A stretch of DNA of 64,000 nt from assembly GCA_023376005.1 (NCBI GenBank), contig CM042145.1, positions 62,557,673 through 62,621,672 of the forward strand, written 5' to 3'. The notes below the pieces were generated by a model. The model was not told where the DNA came from. It did not search any database and saw only the letters and a list, made by a program, of their open reading frames with translations. The stretch is from Doryteuthis pealeii (lineage: Eukaryota > Mollusca > Cephalopoda > Myopsida > Loliginidae). A program made the position numbers and the translations under genes. Positions 21,850 through 33,796 of this stretch are shown piece by piece (positions within the stretch are counted from its first letter, which is position 1; each line of letters opens with the position of its first letter).

Positions 21850-22020
21850 TTGAAGATCTCATCTATTAATAATGGAGATTCGCTTCCGGTTTTTGTCTGT
21901 AACAAAAACTACGTCACTGCTTACGTCACACTGCCTAAAATCGTCATAAATAGAATACACTCAAAATTTGAGCATGCAATGTTAGACAGTCCTCATTGAT
22001 TTTTAAACAAGTTTTAATAA
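21850..22020 (-). repeat. Family H terminus
   Basis: ttaataatggagattcgctt .. ctgtaacaaaaactacgtca .. gttttaataaatacata, the inverse of other H ends. Confidence 0.55.
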
Positions 22021-22399
22021 ATACATACCTGGTATTATCTATCTATCTATCTATTTTTTAAATATATATTAAAAGTTATCAGAACTAAGTTTCCATTTCA
22101 AATTTTTTATTTTTTACTCCTTTAATAAATTTGATGATTTTACTTTACTTATGATACAAACTCTTGATATTAAATTTTCAACTCCCACCCCCTCAGGCAA
22201 TATTTATTTTACGTCGCCCAGAGGGCGTTTTTTTATTTTGCTAGTGCAAATAATGACACCATTATTTTTGCGCATCTAACAATCATTTTTTTTTTCTAAA
22301 TGATTGTGATTTTTCTCTTAAGAAATGTCCGATTGATAGGTTTGCAAAAATAATGACATCATTATTTGAATTATTGAACGAAATCTTCAAAAGTTCTTC

Positions 22400-22985
22400 G
22401 ATGCCTGTTTGATCAACAGACAAACTATTAAAAGTGATTTCCCAGGTTGGGTCATTACTAAGCTTGGATACACAGGGAACACCTGAGGAAGGCCAGGGGA
22501 TACAGTGACTGAAACGTATTTATACATACCACAATAAAAGATGTCTTATTAATGTGTGTGTGAGATCTTAAAAAAATCTTTGATACCTGTTTGATCAATT
22601 GTCAAACTATTAAAAAAGGATTTCCCAGGTTGGATCATTACTATGATCGGAACACCCCTTCATCACCATTACTCCCAGGTCCACTTTGACCTGGAGTGGT
22701 AGTACCTGTTAGGGTCACATCTATGGGTTAAATAGAAAAATGTGTTTTAAAAAAAAAATTGAGTATCCCTTAAAAATGAATTTATTTCAAAACTTTGTTG
22801 GCATTAAATGAGCCACTGAGGTTGATATGCCATAAAACAAACCAAAACCAAAACCAAACCAAAACCAAAACCAAACTATGCTCGGATACATAGGGAACAC
22901 CTGAGGAAGGCTGGAGGATACAGCGGCGGAAAGGTTGTGTTTATACATACCACAACAAAGATGAGGGCAACAGTCCAAAAAATCA
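22400..22985. repeat. Composite of two hammerhead-like repeats and one family G tail
   Basis: 22450-22560 and 22870-22985 carry acacctgaggaaggc..gatacag and ttatacataccacaa. 22640-22865 is a family G end with an extended ccaaaaccaaaaccaaa tail. Confidence 0.65.
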
Positions 22986-23384
22986 AAATTATTCGTACTA
23001 TTACTACTTTATTTTTTTTAAGTCAGGTTTTGAATTTTAGTTCTCTTCAAATAACCCAATCTATGTTTTTGTTTGTTTGTTTGATGTAGGAATAATAGCC
23101 TTTGTGTAGTGTTCATCATGTTTATCTTGAAAACCATTGACAGTAATTTTCTATTTTTATGACCTCGTGTCAAAGTGGGTTAAATCCAACAAATATCAGA
23201 TGTCAAGAATGGTCAGTAAAGTCCCAAATGTATTGACTATTATTGGCTTTTATATTCCACAATTTTTTCACTTACTGGGTGAGGTCCTAGTATTTTAATT
23301 TTTCATTTAAAAAGAAATCTCACCTTGTGAGCCATCAGTGCAACCACATCTACAAAATGGCAGGTCTTCCTTTCTTTATTTACG

Positions 23385-23565
23385 ATTCTTCTAATTGAAT
23401 CTCAAAATCTTCGAGTATCTTATACTTTTTATTATCTAAGACAGTTTCTGGTTTGTGTTGGCAGTATTTGTTTTCATGCTCAAACCTAACTCGTTTGCAT
23501 GGTTCCCAGTATATGGCTGATCCTACACTGTTATGCTTGTTATTATCATCATTATTTGTCATAGA
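23385..23565 (-). mobile_element. LINE 3' coding fragment, diverged
   Basis: The reverse strand reads YWEPCKRVRFEHENKYCQHK then PETVLDNKKYKILEDFEIQ. It parallels HWELCKKLNFDHT..HKPESVLENETHKILWDFEI at 47367-47858, so it belongs to that LINE group. A short AT-rich NNDDNN tract precedes it. Confidence 0.8.
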
Positions 23566-23739
23566 TGGTACAATTTTATTTGAATCTATTATTGAAAAAA
23601 GAAAAGAAAAAAGAGTCCTATATATTAATAATAATAGAAGTATGAAGCTAGTGGAGTCACCCAGTGAGGATCGAATCCATTTGCAATATTCTGTAAGAAG
23701 AGCTTGTTAACCATCACTGTGGCAGGCATGCTGTTTCTG

Positions 23740-24015
23740 TGATGGTATTTACCCTGGGTTGGTTGAGCTGGCTCCATCCAACGAATTCATCTGTGGTGAA
23801 TTCATAGGAGTAACAAGGGAAAATGAAATTCACAAGTGGTCCCCAAACGCTGCATGCATATCCTGGTCAGGGGAAGGAGATGCGCTTGTTTGCTGCAGAT
23901 TTTCCACAGATGCAATGACAAGTACGCCAAAAGCCGTTGATTTCTGACAATGATGGACATGTCTTTTGGATTTTTGCCAGAGCCCCTTTGGCCGGTTTGT
24001 GGCCCTAATACCACT
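23740..24015 (-). repeat. Family S dispersed repeat
   Basis: Inverse of 9195-9560: ggctccatccaacgaattca, aagtggtccccaaacgctgc, and gccagagcccctttggccgg. Confidence 0.7.
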
Positions 24016-24164
24016 AGTTACCAGACCTGACCACCTTGGTTAGCCCTACCAGGAACTTAAATTCTAGACAGCATGGCTCTGACACTATCATGTTTACACC
24101 ACCCAACCGCAATGAGGAGGGGGTTGGACTTAAGAAATAATGTGCTAGATGGCTGTTAAAGCAA

Positions 24165-24305
24165 AGAGCTTGTCTCTAACCTTGCTATGGCAACTAGTCT
24201 AGGAGAAGTATAACTCTGAATTAAAACCTGTTAAACTTTGCTTAAATATTGACCTTGTGTCACATCCTGCTCATGTAGAGGGGTTGGGTAAATACATTTT
24301 TTGAA
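24165..24305 (+). mobile_element. SINE-A 3' part
   Basis: caactagtctaggagaagta, gaccttgtgtcacatcctgc and gaggggttgggtaaataca match the SINE-A body end. Confidence 0.7.
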
Positions 24306-25370
24306 GAATTAAAAAAAAAAAAAGAAGAAAATAACTGAATATATTGTCAGATACCTGAACTGATTGAAGTATGAGAATTTGTCAAATTTTCTGGACTGAT
24401 TGGAGTGATACCTGAAAAACTTCTAATGTTATTTTTTCTTTTTTTTCTTCCCATAATGGAGGGAGTTAATATATTTTTGTGACAACCTCTGAATTCCTGA
24501 CAAATCTTTTATTTAATACATCCTTCCTCCACCCTAATTTAAAGATTTAAAAAAAAAAAAATGACGTGATGAAAACGTGAATTTCTGTAAATTCGCTAAT
24601 TTATTTATTGAGAAAAAAAAGAAATTTTCTTAGTTTTTTTTTTTTCATGTTGTGATGTTTGTTTGAAAATGTTTAAAAAAAAAAAAAAGAAAGATATATT
24701 TTAATATTTTTTGTTGTTGTCTTTGTGTTTAGAGGTTGGAGTGGGTGGGGGTCATCGTTTAGGTACTAGACATGCATGCCGAAAAGGAGGGGGGGGTCTC
24801 CTTAAAAAAATTGTAATGTAAAACATATCTGGTACTTCTTTCCTGAAAGGAGGTAACCAAGCGACTACATGGTACTATTAGTATTTTTGTAATTTAATCA
24901 TCGTAGTTCTTTTTGACAATAAAAAGATTATTCTAATCAATTATTATTCTGATAACTCCATTGCAATCTATTAGATTTCCATATGCTACAGTTGAATGAG
25001 TCGTATATATTTATTAAATTATAAAATGACTTGATTAGTTAAGTTAAAGGTTAAAATTAATTGAAACAATGACATCGTGGCATGAATATAAAAAAAATTG
25101 AAATAGTTTATTATGAATTATTTTAATTTATTATCTAGATATATAAATGAATTGTTTATATCATATCTACGTCTAGATAATAAATGCTATGTTTAAGTAA
25201 TAGGTACCAGGTATGTTTCACAATATCAAAATTTTTCATTAAGGGAACCCCTCTTTTAGGCATACATGTTCGGTATGTAAACTTTGATCTCTCCCCCTGT
25301 TGTGTTAAGTATTTTCTGCCTTTGATCTGACTGTAGCATGACGTTAAACTGCATCTAGTGGTGCGTGTGG
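24306..25370. other. Gene-free AT-rich interval
   Basis: Many A and T runs. No transposon family, RNA gene or convincing exon was recognised. Confidence 0.6.
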
Positions 25371-25374
25371 AGTA

Positions 25375-26290
25375 CCCCTTCATTGTCATTACTTCCAGGT
25401 CCACTCTGACCCGGAGTGGAAGTACCTGTTAGGGTCCCATCTATAGTTTAAAAAAAAATTGCGTTGAAAAAAAAGTTTGAGGTAAAAAAAATTTGAATAC
25501 CGATTAAAAATGAATTAAACAAAACGTCTTTGGCATAAAATAAGCCAACAAGGGTTGATATGCTGTAAACACCAACCAACCAACCTGACTGTACCCCTTA
25601 CAGAGGGCTAAGACCCCCTCCCCTAAAAAAGAAGAGTATTGTCCTGGAGATGACACTAAACTGAATCTGGTGGTGAGGCACCAGTTCCTGAATACTGGGG
25701 AGCGTGGAGTACCCTTCATTGACATTAATCCCAGGTCCACTCTAACCTTAAGTTTTAGTACCAGTTAGGATCTCAAATAAATCTGTTTAAAAATGATTTC
25801 TTTTAGATAGGAAAACTTGACACCTTATAACTGTTAATTATTTGTATTAAGAATAGTTACTTGAACCTATAATAATGTACAGATTATTTGTATTAGATAG
25901 GAATACTTGAAACCATACAAGCCCTGTCAGCTGGGTCTTTAGAATACACCGACTGCACCTCAGCAGAGGGATAAGACCCCCCCCGAATGTGGCCACCTGT
26001 TGGTCGTGGGTTGTGACCTGTGATGATTAAGGATGGAATCCTGGTGGCTGAGAAATCCATGACATGCAACACTCCCTTGTGGCACTTACTTAGGTTTGGC
26101 GGGTGGTCAGGTAAGCCCCCTCTGATCAATTGGCTAGTCACGTTAAGCCCTAGCACCTATATGATTGTCCCAACCCTATTGCCCTTATAGCAAGCCTCAA
26201 CCCTTTTCATCATATGCATGCTAGATGGTGGTGGCTGAGGGTCTTAATGTCCTGGGTATGACGTTAAACTCTATCTGGTGGTGAAATTAT
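25375..26290 (+). repeat. Three successive partial family G copies
   Basis: 25375-25590 and 25660-25780 carry the cccaggtccactctgaccc region and 25915-26290 the tagaatacaccgactgcacc to ggtggctgagggtctt region. The order suggests repeated insertion or local duplication. Confidence 0.75.
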
Positions 26291-26399
26291 TTGTCTTAGA
26301 TAGGAAACTTGAAGCCATAAACTGTGTATGATATATTTGTATTAGATAGCAATACTTGAAACCACACAACTGTACAAATTATTTGTATTGGATAGGAAT

Positions 26400-26900
26400 A
26401 CTTATCCTGATGTGGCACTGCATCCATGACAAAATTCTTTTCTATTATTATTTCACATATATTGAATATTATTTGTACCAGAAAGATAGTTTGATTTTTG
26501 CTCAGAACCAAAGCTACAACACCAGTTAAAATTTTGCAAATCAGAAATCATTAATAACTTAAAATTGGTTTACTTTAATACTTTTTGATAGCATTTTTGG
26601 ATTCCTTGGGCGAAAATGCCTTTTATAAACTAATGTTTAGGAGTAGGGAAGCTCTAGAACTCATTTTACAGACAAAAATAGATTACAAAAGTTGACAATT
26701 TTCACGACCAACCCGCAAAAAAAAAAAAAAAAAAAAAAATTGGAGAGCTAAAAATCAACATAACTCGACCAATTTTTGGAATTGGAAGCTCAAATTTTGG
26801 GGATTGTCTTACTTTAACAGTCCACACCTGGACAAAATTTCAGAAAAATTGGAGGGTGTGGGTGACATGGCCTGGATGATTTGACATGGAATTACCCTAT
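26400..26900. repeat. Family Q dispersed repeat with inverted flank
   Basis: 26540-26900 parallels 6510-6880. 26400-26530 is the inverse of the 6005-6480 flank (tcacatatattgaatattat, gaaccaaagctacaac). Confidence 0.7.
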
Positions 26901-27419
26901 AATCATCTGTATAACTAATACAAGAAATTGAATTTTTAGCAGAACTTTTGAAGGTGGGGAAAAAAAGTGCTTAAGAGTTCATCGTATGAAAAGTCACATT
27001 TGTGTGGAATTTGATGAAGAGGTGTTCTTGGGTAAGGAAGATAATTAATTGAAAAAAAATAATAATATTACTCAGACGGTAAACTAAATCGAGTATGATT
27101 ACATTAGTTATACAGGTAAATATAGATATTGATATAAAATTAATTATGATTTGGGAAATCGTTTCTTGTCATAAATTTTCAAGGCCTTCTTTTTCAGCAT
27201 CTTCAAGGGGAATAACTCTTTTTTACCTAATTACCAGTCATCCATTGCTAGGGATAAGTATCTGGCTCACCTATTTGGATTACACTATCCCAGGCAGCTC
27301 CTCATTCATTGCACTAAAGAGAGAAGTATCAATGTCTTAGGTGCTCCTAAAGATAAATGCTGATGGAATTGAGTTATTTTTGACACCACTCACCCGCTTG
27401 CAATAGATTCCCTGCAATA

Positions 27420-28000
27420 AACTTGACGTTGTATCATTGTAACGGAGAACGAGAAAAGAAAAAGAGCAAGACATTGTCTTGCCTGCCGGGATCGAACTCG
27501 CATCCTCCCGCATGCAAAAACAAATGCGTTTTGGGCACTGGACGGACGCGAGGTTCGATTGATGTGCCCGGATGTTTGGCTAATATGCCCATAAAATAAC
27601 AAGTGAGTCGAGCGCTGGACAGTCAGCAGCAGCAGAAGCAGTCGACGACGAAGCACTTTTCAGTAAAGAAATGGATTTTAGTCGAACAGAAACAAAACTA
27701 AATAGGAAATGTGATTTTGAACTGCTAAAGATTATTTCGACTACGACGACGGATTTTTCCAACTGGTAGTCGAAGAATGTGTTGACCAACAGAGGGTCTG
27801 GCTTGTGAGAAGACAGAGAGCTCGCTTGTTTTTGGTTCCCCCTCGGCGGGAGCTTGTTGATTCGAAGGTCTATTTCGCCCCATATATCCCCTTCTATAAT
27901 CATATACTGAATCTGCTGGTGGCTTGGTTGTTGGTGTAGGGACCGGATTAGCTCGGTGATTGTGTGTGAGTGAAAATCCGAGTTTTGATCCCCACAATTT
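27420..28000 (-). other. GC-richer interval with a tRNA-like B-box; unidentified
   Basis: On the reverse strand, ggatgcgagttcgatcccgg near 27490 looks like the B box of a tRNA-derived repeat. Overlapping reverse frames of 90-164 codons exist at 27580-28074, one of them Pro/Ser/Thr-rich. None matches a family I know. An old LTR element or SINE is possible. Confidence 0.3.
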
Positions 28001-28262
28001 AAATGTATAAGACTATGGAAATGTAGAAAACAAAAAAAGACAAAATTGATAAAAGAAACAAACTTTATATACATTATTTTACAATTGGTATATTATACTA
28101 TAGTGATAGTCAATTGTTCTTTCAACGGTGTTGCAGACTGTAGGTTTCTGTACGTAGTTGTGTTTGTAAAGTGCTCATGTATATAAATATTTGTGTGATT
28201 GGATATGTCAAATTGTAGCAATTTTGATAAAACAATGTCTGTGATTGAAACTTGTATCGTAT

Positions 28263-28292
28263 TGAGAGAGAGAGAGAGAGAGAGAGAGAAAA
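28263..28292. repeat. (GA)n microsatellite
   Basis: About 14 GA units. Confidence 0.95.
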
Positions 28293-28354
28293 TATGAAAC
28301 GAAAAATAGACGGACCTGTTGAGTCGTATTTTATGTTTTCGGACAGCGTCTTCT

Positions 28355-28455
28355 CCCCATTGTGTCGAGTTGGGAAGAGCGTCCGTTCCCACTGTCGAGT
28401 TAGGAGCATCAGCTCCAACTCTGTCGAGTCGGGAAGAGCGTAAGCTCCCACTGAA
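28355..28455. repeat. Short tandem array, roughly 30-bp unit x3
   Basis: gtcgagt(t/c)gggaagagcgt followed by tcccactg is repeated with a middle variant (gtcgagttaggagcatcag). Confidence 0.7.
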
Positions 28456-28796
28456 GTTTTTCAGCTCTATGGGCCTTTTATAATTTTCTTTTGTCATTGT
28501 CTACGTGATCATTAAGTTAAATTTAATATTGGAATTTTCAAATATCAGCTGTTTTCTAATGACGTAAATATCTGATGATTTTGTAACATTCCGACGGCGT
28601 ACATATTTTCAATGGAATTTAAACCATTGTTTCTATTCTTGCTAAAATATTTCTAAACTAATATTTATTCGATTATCTTTTGTTTACCTAATTCTAAACT
28701 TATACAATTGTAAAATTACTTGTTTCAGAAAACTTAATTATTTTAATGTATCCATTTCCACATGCACGTAAATAGGGACCACAGTCCCCATATTGG

Positions 28797-29142
28797 TTAG
28801 GGTAGGTCGATTTTTCACTTTAAAAAATATCAAATTGTCCATCTATGCGAAAGTTGTGCGTTAGTATACTGAATACTGATACCAAAAATTAGACCATTAT
28901 TTGAGGAAATAGCATCAAAGATCATTCTACTAAAATGCACTAAAAATCCTCATTTTCTAAAAGCTAAAGTTTGCGAAAAGGAAGTGCATTTTTGTAGACT
29001 ATCTTTGATACTATTTCCTCAAACAATGGTGCAAGTAAAAGGTTTAATTTTTGGTATCAGTATTCAGTATATTAACACACAACTTTCGCATAGATGGACA
29101 ATTTGATATTTTTTAAAAGTGAAAAATCGACCTACCCTATTG
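28797..29142. mobile_element. Family T palindromic MITE, intact
   Basis: Starts agggtaggtcgatttttcac and ends gtgaaaaatcgacctaccct. The inverted similarity runs through tggacaatttgatatttttt, gcgaaagttgtg, gatactgatacc and aaatgcact almost to the middle, so the whole 345 bp can fold as one hairpin. No ORF. Other copies: 17403 (split), 42826 and 43264. Confidence 0.88.
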
Positions 29143-29620
29143 TTGGTGGCGCTGGTAAATATATACTTATTTAACTCAGGGTAGACCCCGTTATCTATTA
29201 TTGCATTATCAAGCAATGTCTGTGCCTGAAGCTTTTTTAAGTGAGGAAAGGCTTTGCACAGAACCAATCCCACTCTCTAAGTGACTGCCACACTGAACCA
29301 AAAAGAAGAACAAGTCGACATCATTGGTTGCAGCAGCCGCCGCAGGTTATATTTTGGAGTTTTCCTTCTCCTAGACACTTGCCTTGACAAGGCTGAGGAA
29401 TGCATCTCTCCCGGTAGTTTTGCTACGCGTCTGGATACCAATCCAGGTATTTTTACGTCCCCGCGTATGTTATTTGCTAGATGGCCGTTGAACGAAAGGT
29501 TTCATCCGTTATCTAGTGATGTAATAACACCCATACCAGTGCACTATACTGAACTGTAGATGGCAATGCATGCTGTGATATCATTCAGTGCAATCTAAGG
29601 GTCAAGTCTAAGCAGGTGTC
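29143..29620. other. Unidentified interval before the solo LTR
   Basis: A 92-codon plus frame (29281-29559) contains SSRRRLYFGVF and PLSSDVITPIPV. I do not recognise it. It could be old transposon sequence. Confidence 0.3.
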
Positions 29621-30106
29621 ATACTGTTACATAATTATTAGATTCCTAACACTTATGTACCATTAGTGTAGAAACCAAAATGGCTGTTATAATTTGCAGC
29701 CGGCTGCCTTGAAGGATTGGTGACTCGGCTTGACCCCTGTCTGATCCTCCTTCTGGGGGACACCGTGAGAATCGGTGGAGAAGACCCTCTTCCGGTTTAG
29801 ATTAGAAAGAGAGTTTAGTTCAGTATTGGCCAAACCACGAAGGTGGTAAGTCATGTTATGCGCACGGCCGACTCAATCTGCGCAGGTAGTCTGGTGGGGA
29901 TTTCGGAATAAAATATGATCTAAAGCAAATCGAATTCTTGGGTTATTATCTAAAAACTACCAATGACACAGGGCTTCTGATAAAGAGAAATCCCCAATGG
30001 AAGACCAGACACGAAGTCCCCAAGACGAAGTCCAGACGCTAGAAGAACGTAAGATACCAAAGATGAAGAGAAGAATAATAGAAGTAAAGAGAGTATACAA
30101 CAATAC
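29621..30106. mobile_element. Solo LTR (478 bp) with ATAC target duplication
   Basis: The element runs 29625-30102, TGTTACATAA to GTATACAACA, flanked by ATAC on both sides. The 3' part shares caagacgaagtccaga, gaagaataatagaagtaaag and the end with the LTR at 16448-16911. Confidence 0.8.
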
Positions 30107-30148
30107 CTCAGAAATATGAATATGAGAAGGACACACATAACATCGAGT

Positions 30149-30420
30149 TTTATTTAAAATTCTATATAGGCACCGATATTCACCTCCAGACTCTCAAGCC
30201 ACTCGGGAATCGCATCAACTGATCTTTCTAGGAACTCTTGTGGAATGGCAGAAATAAATTCTCGTATCCGTACTTCGAGTTTTTCCAAAGTCATTGGTTT
30301 CGTGGAGTAGACTTGCTCCTTCAACCAACCCCAAGGGAAAAAAAAAGTCGGATCTGTTTGGGGCTTCTGGCTGACAACTCATGCAGACCACACCTACCCC
30401 ACACCTAACCATCCATCTCC
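30149..30420 (-). pseudogene. C-terminal fragment of a mariner-superfamily transposase
   Basis: The reverse strand, in the frame ending in a stop near 30149, reads WGWLKEQVYSTKPMTLEKLE then IREFISAIPQ and AIPEWLESLEVNIGAYIEF. This resembles the DFxLWGYLK...L..RI...IP C-terminal end of mariner-superfamily DDE transposases. A run of T at about 30340 breaks the frame upstream. Confidence 0.65.
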
Positions 30421-30940
30421 CTGGAAAATGGTGATTCAGCTATTCACGAACAACAATATCAAAATGTGGAAGAGACATATATTAACGAACATACATTAAA
30501 GAATTGAGAAAAATGTAACTGCATATAAAAAAATTATAATTAGTTTAAAATAGTATAAATAAAAAAAAAAATTATAGTATAATAGTATTAATAATAAAAA
30601 TATTAGTTTCCAATCGAACTGTATATGAATTATTTTTTTTTTTTCACAGTATGATTATTCGTTTTTTCTTTGGTGAGTAAAAATAGTTCTAGTTTCCCTT
30701 GAGGTGGTTGAGAGGAAAGAAACGTTTGGTTGACTAACGAACAGAAAATAAGAAAGAAAGAAGAAAAAAAGGGCGAAAAACAAAACAAAACAAAAAACCC
30801 AAGCGTGGGAAACGAACGTTGGTTGTAATCTGACCCTTTAGGGACACTAAGGTCAGTACAAAATGAAAGTAGATGAAAGAAAGTAAACAAGGGGAAACCC
30901 CTATTTACTTTCTTGACCTTATTGTCCACTTCAGACACCA

Positions 30941-30941
30941 G

Positions 30942-30986
<45 letters not shown>

Positions 30987-30998
30987 GGAGAGAGAGAG

Positions 30999-31034
<36 letters not shown>
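30941..31034. repeat. (GA)n microsatellite
   Basis: About 94 bp of GA units with a few GGGA interruptions. Confidence 0.95.
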
Positions 31035-31039
<5 letters not shown>

Positions 31040-31212
31040 TTCCTTCAGTTCAATTAATGAGTGTCATCACCCTCACCTGTAAATGGAAGAATATTGAACA
31101 ATATAGAAAAGTTAATTGTGGTCGTATAATGATTAGTGTACAGATCTTGCAAGACATTGATAGTAATTACTTTTGAACTTTCTGCTGGATGTAGTTTAAT
31201 CTAAACCAACAG

Positions 31213-31390
31213 AACAGTGTTTCTCAACCTTTTCCTCCAGGTGGCCCATTTTTGGTGTTCAGGTCCACAAAAGCAATTTAAGATAGCGTAGACACAGAGT
31301 CAACAGTGCTTGGTGACAGTTTCTCGCCTATGTGGTCATCAGATCAAATCTTGATATCAAGATTGCATAGGCGAGAAACTGACTGTCACT
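31213..31390. mobile_element. hAT-like terminus and adjoining hairpin
   Basis: cagtgtttctcaaccttttc, then ggcccatttttggtgttcag, is a typical hAT-superfamily end. Immediately after, cagtttctcgcctatg (31317) and cataggcgagaaactg (31367) form an inverted repeat, with aatcttgatatcaagatt in its centre. Confidence 0.6.
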
Positions 31391-31454
31391 GCGATATCCT
31401 GAATTAGATCTACATATGCTCTATAACCAATATTGAGTACTATTTATAAACATA

Positions 31455-32005
31455 GCAAACTACATTTGTGAACTAGCAAAAAAAAAAAGCATTTAAGTTT
31501 TAATATTATTGAATATCATATTGAATTAGACTAATGAAATTAAATACGAACACAAAAAAGATTACACTTATTTTTACTTTATTCTAATCGATTTCAATAT
31601 AGAATTATAAATAGGATTGCTTTTAATACGTTTGAGAATAAAACAATAATATTAGAAATCAATAACACCAAGTAATTATTTATTAAACACAGTTTTATTA
31701 AAACCGGTATGCAAATTATTCACACCATACACTATGTAAACGTTTATTTCTTAATGATATATAGCGCACTTCGTAGGATTTTAAACACATTAATAATATG
31801 GGCTGTTTTGAGGCAAATCTATCTCAGGTAGATTTAATAGGCACATTGTTGATAAATATAAATAAAATGCTAATTACGATTAAATGATGATTAATTAATT
31901 AATTTAATAACCATTGAGAATATAACGGAAATAACCAAGGGAACTGTGACGTTGGTGGTGACATAGTTTCGGTTACAGACAAACATACATAATCTACATT
32001 ATTGT
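31455..32005 (+). repeat. Family H (Helitron-like) copy
   Basis: Contains aatattagaaatcaataaca, cagttttattaaaacc, gggctgttttgaggcaaatc, and the end cggttacagac..ctacattattgtaag. Confidence 0.65.
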
Positions 32006-32207
32006 AAGAAGATATGCGTGTGTGTCTGTATTTCCATGTGTGTGAGTGAATGAAAAAGATAAAAACTAACAATTGATGATGGAATGCAGAGAAAAGTGAT
32101 AGTTTAAAAAAAAAAAAAAAAAAAAGTGGAGATAATTTTTAATCGTTAATAAAAAAAAAATTAATGAATAAAAAGTGAAAGATAATAATCACTGTTATAT
32201 GTTGGCG

Positions 32208-32850
32208 GAGTGGCCTATTGTTGGTAACAGCCGGGTAGCGAGGGGGTCTATCCCCTTTTCGCTAGCGTTAGACCAGGGGGAATGTTTTTGTTGAGTTGGA
32301 GCACCGCCAGCTTTCCACTTTACCGCAAAGATCAGATTACCCAATCTGTGCTACTCACGCGCCGAGTTGGCGGGGACCGGTATCGAACTAGGAACCTTGC
32401 GATTACTAGGTGGGTGCTCTACCGACTGAGCTAAACCATTCCTTTTTTTTATGAATATTATTGTAACTGATAAAGTAAAAAAAGTCATCGGGGCGGCCTA
32501 ATGTCGGTATCAGCCATGCAGCGAGGGAGTCTATCCCCTTTTCACTAGCGCTAGACCAAGGAGATTATATTAGCGTCTGAGGTGGGCGCCACACCTACCA
32601 TCAGCTCCTTACTTTACCGCACATATCCCTGTGTTACTCATACGCTGAGTTGGCGAGGACCGGTATCGAACTAGGAACCTTGTGGTTTCTAGCCGAACGC
32701 TCTAACGACTGAGCTAACCCGGTCCTAACTGCTATAATGATGATAATAATAAAAAATAGTAGTAGTAATGAATGGAGTGGATCATTGTAAGTATCAGTTG
32801 GACAGCGAGGGAGTCTATCTCCTTTTTGCTAGTGCTAGACCGGAATAATA
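32208..32850 (-). mobile_element. SINE-B (tRNA-derived): two full copies and a partial, head to tail
   Basis: Reverse-strand heads near 32443 and 32728 read gg(t/g)ttagctcagtc(g/t)g and aggttcctagttcgataccg, i.e. A and B boxes of a tRNA. Body: ctagcgctagac, ccccttttc..ctagcg. The third copy (about 32765-32850) lacks a head. A single plus-strand copy is at 60646-60895. Confidence 0.82.
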
Positions 32851-33121
32851 AGAAATTCCAACTTTATATTAACACTAGGCATTATTACACATTATAGCGA
32901 GATTTTTGATAATATTAGAATGCTCTAATAAAATAATTTTCCATACCATTGGCTACTTGATAGCATCTTTTTTATCATAATTTATCAAGGGAGATAAATA
33001 TGAATTATACATAGAGTGGGATTTGATATCAAGCTGATGAGGTAGCCTTTAAAGTAAGTAGATGATAAAAGAAATATACAGTAGTGTAAAGGAAGCGGAG
33101 AGAGAGTGGAAAGATAGAGAT

Positions 33122-33126
33122 GATGT

Positions 33127-33212
<86 letters not shown>
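33122..33212. repeat. (GT)n(GA)n compound microsatellite
   Basis: About 15 GT then about 30 GA units. Confidence 0.95.
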
Positions 33213-33219
<7 letters not shown>

Positions 33220-33488
33220 GGATAGATAGATAGAGAATGGTGATTAGATAAAAGTAATGTAGATAGAGAGCAATTAGATGCATCACAACGCGGGGAGAGA
33301 GTTACAGATATAGAGAGGAAGATATATTTATAGATAGAAAAAGATAGGCATAGAGTATATATATATATGTGGGAGATTATGTGCTTAATTAAAGTCATAC
33401 CTAATTTTGTTAATTAATTATAACTAAATGAATTAGGCGTGCATATCGGTTTAAATGTAAAGCGTAAACAAATCGAGAAAAAGTCGAT

Positions 33489-33530
33489 CTCTGTATGTAC
33501 ATTTCAGCCCATTAGGCCTCATCAGCAGAG
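33489..33530 (-). ncRNA. Hammerhead ribozyme, minimal type I
   Basis: On the minus strand: stem I CTCTG/CAGAG (5 bp, perfect); core CTGATGA; stem II GGCC/GGCT (4 bp with a terminal G-U) with a 5-base loop TAATG; GAAA; palindromic stem III ATGTACAT; then A, the expected cleavage site, just before CAGAG. Every conserved core base of the hammerhead is present. Confidence 0.85.
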
Positions 33531-33668
33531 CTATAGACAGGGCAGTGCTTTGTGCGTGATTCGAACCCTACCTGTCAGGCTGACAGGCGGACATTCTAAC
33601 CATGCTATAAGTCACCAAAAAAGTGCGATATACATACCAGTTTAAAATGAACGAGAAATTCTGGGGAA

Positions 33669-33735
33669 GCTAGCTAGTGTAGTGGTTAGAATGTCCGCCT
33701 GTCAGCCTGACAGGTAGGGTTCGAATCACGCACAA
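33669..33735 (+). repeat. tRNA-Asp-like head of the hammerhead element
   Basis: gtgtagtggttagaatgtcc resembles the D-arm/A box and gcctgtcagcc the anticodon arm of tRNA-Asp; gggttcgaatcac is a good B box. The acceptor arm does not pair, so it is not a functional tRNA. It may act as an internal Pol III promoter, which is inference. Confidence 0.65.
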
Positions 33736-33754
33736 AGCACTACCCTGTCTATAG

Positions 33755-33796
33755 TTCTGCTGATGAGGCCTAATGGGCTGAAATGTACATACAGAG
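33755..33796 (+). ncRNA. Hammerhead ribozyme, minimal type I
   Basis: TTCTG/CAGAG stem I (one G-U), CTGATGA core, 4-bp stem II with loop TAATG, GAAA, palindromic ATGTACAT stem III, cleavage expected after A33791. It starts 20-25 nt after the tRNA-like B box. Confidence 0.85.

Noticed and set aside
27580..28074. 164-codon minus frame as a gene
   Set aside because: No recognisable domain, a competing frame of similar quality, and low-complexity ends; kept only as an unidentified interval.
33669..33735. A real tRNA-Asp gene
   Set aside because: A and B boxes are present, but the acceptor stem does not pair and the anticodon arm is irregular.
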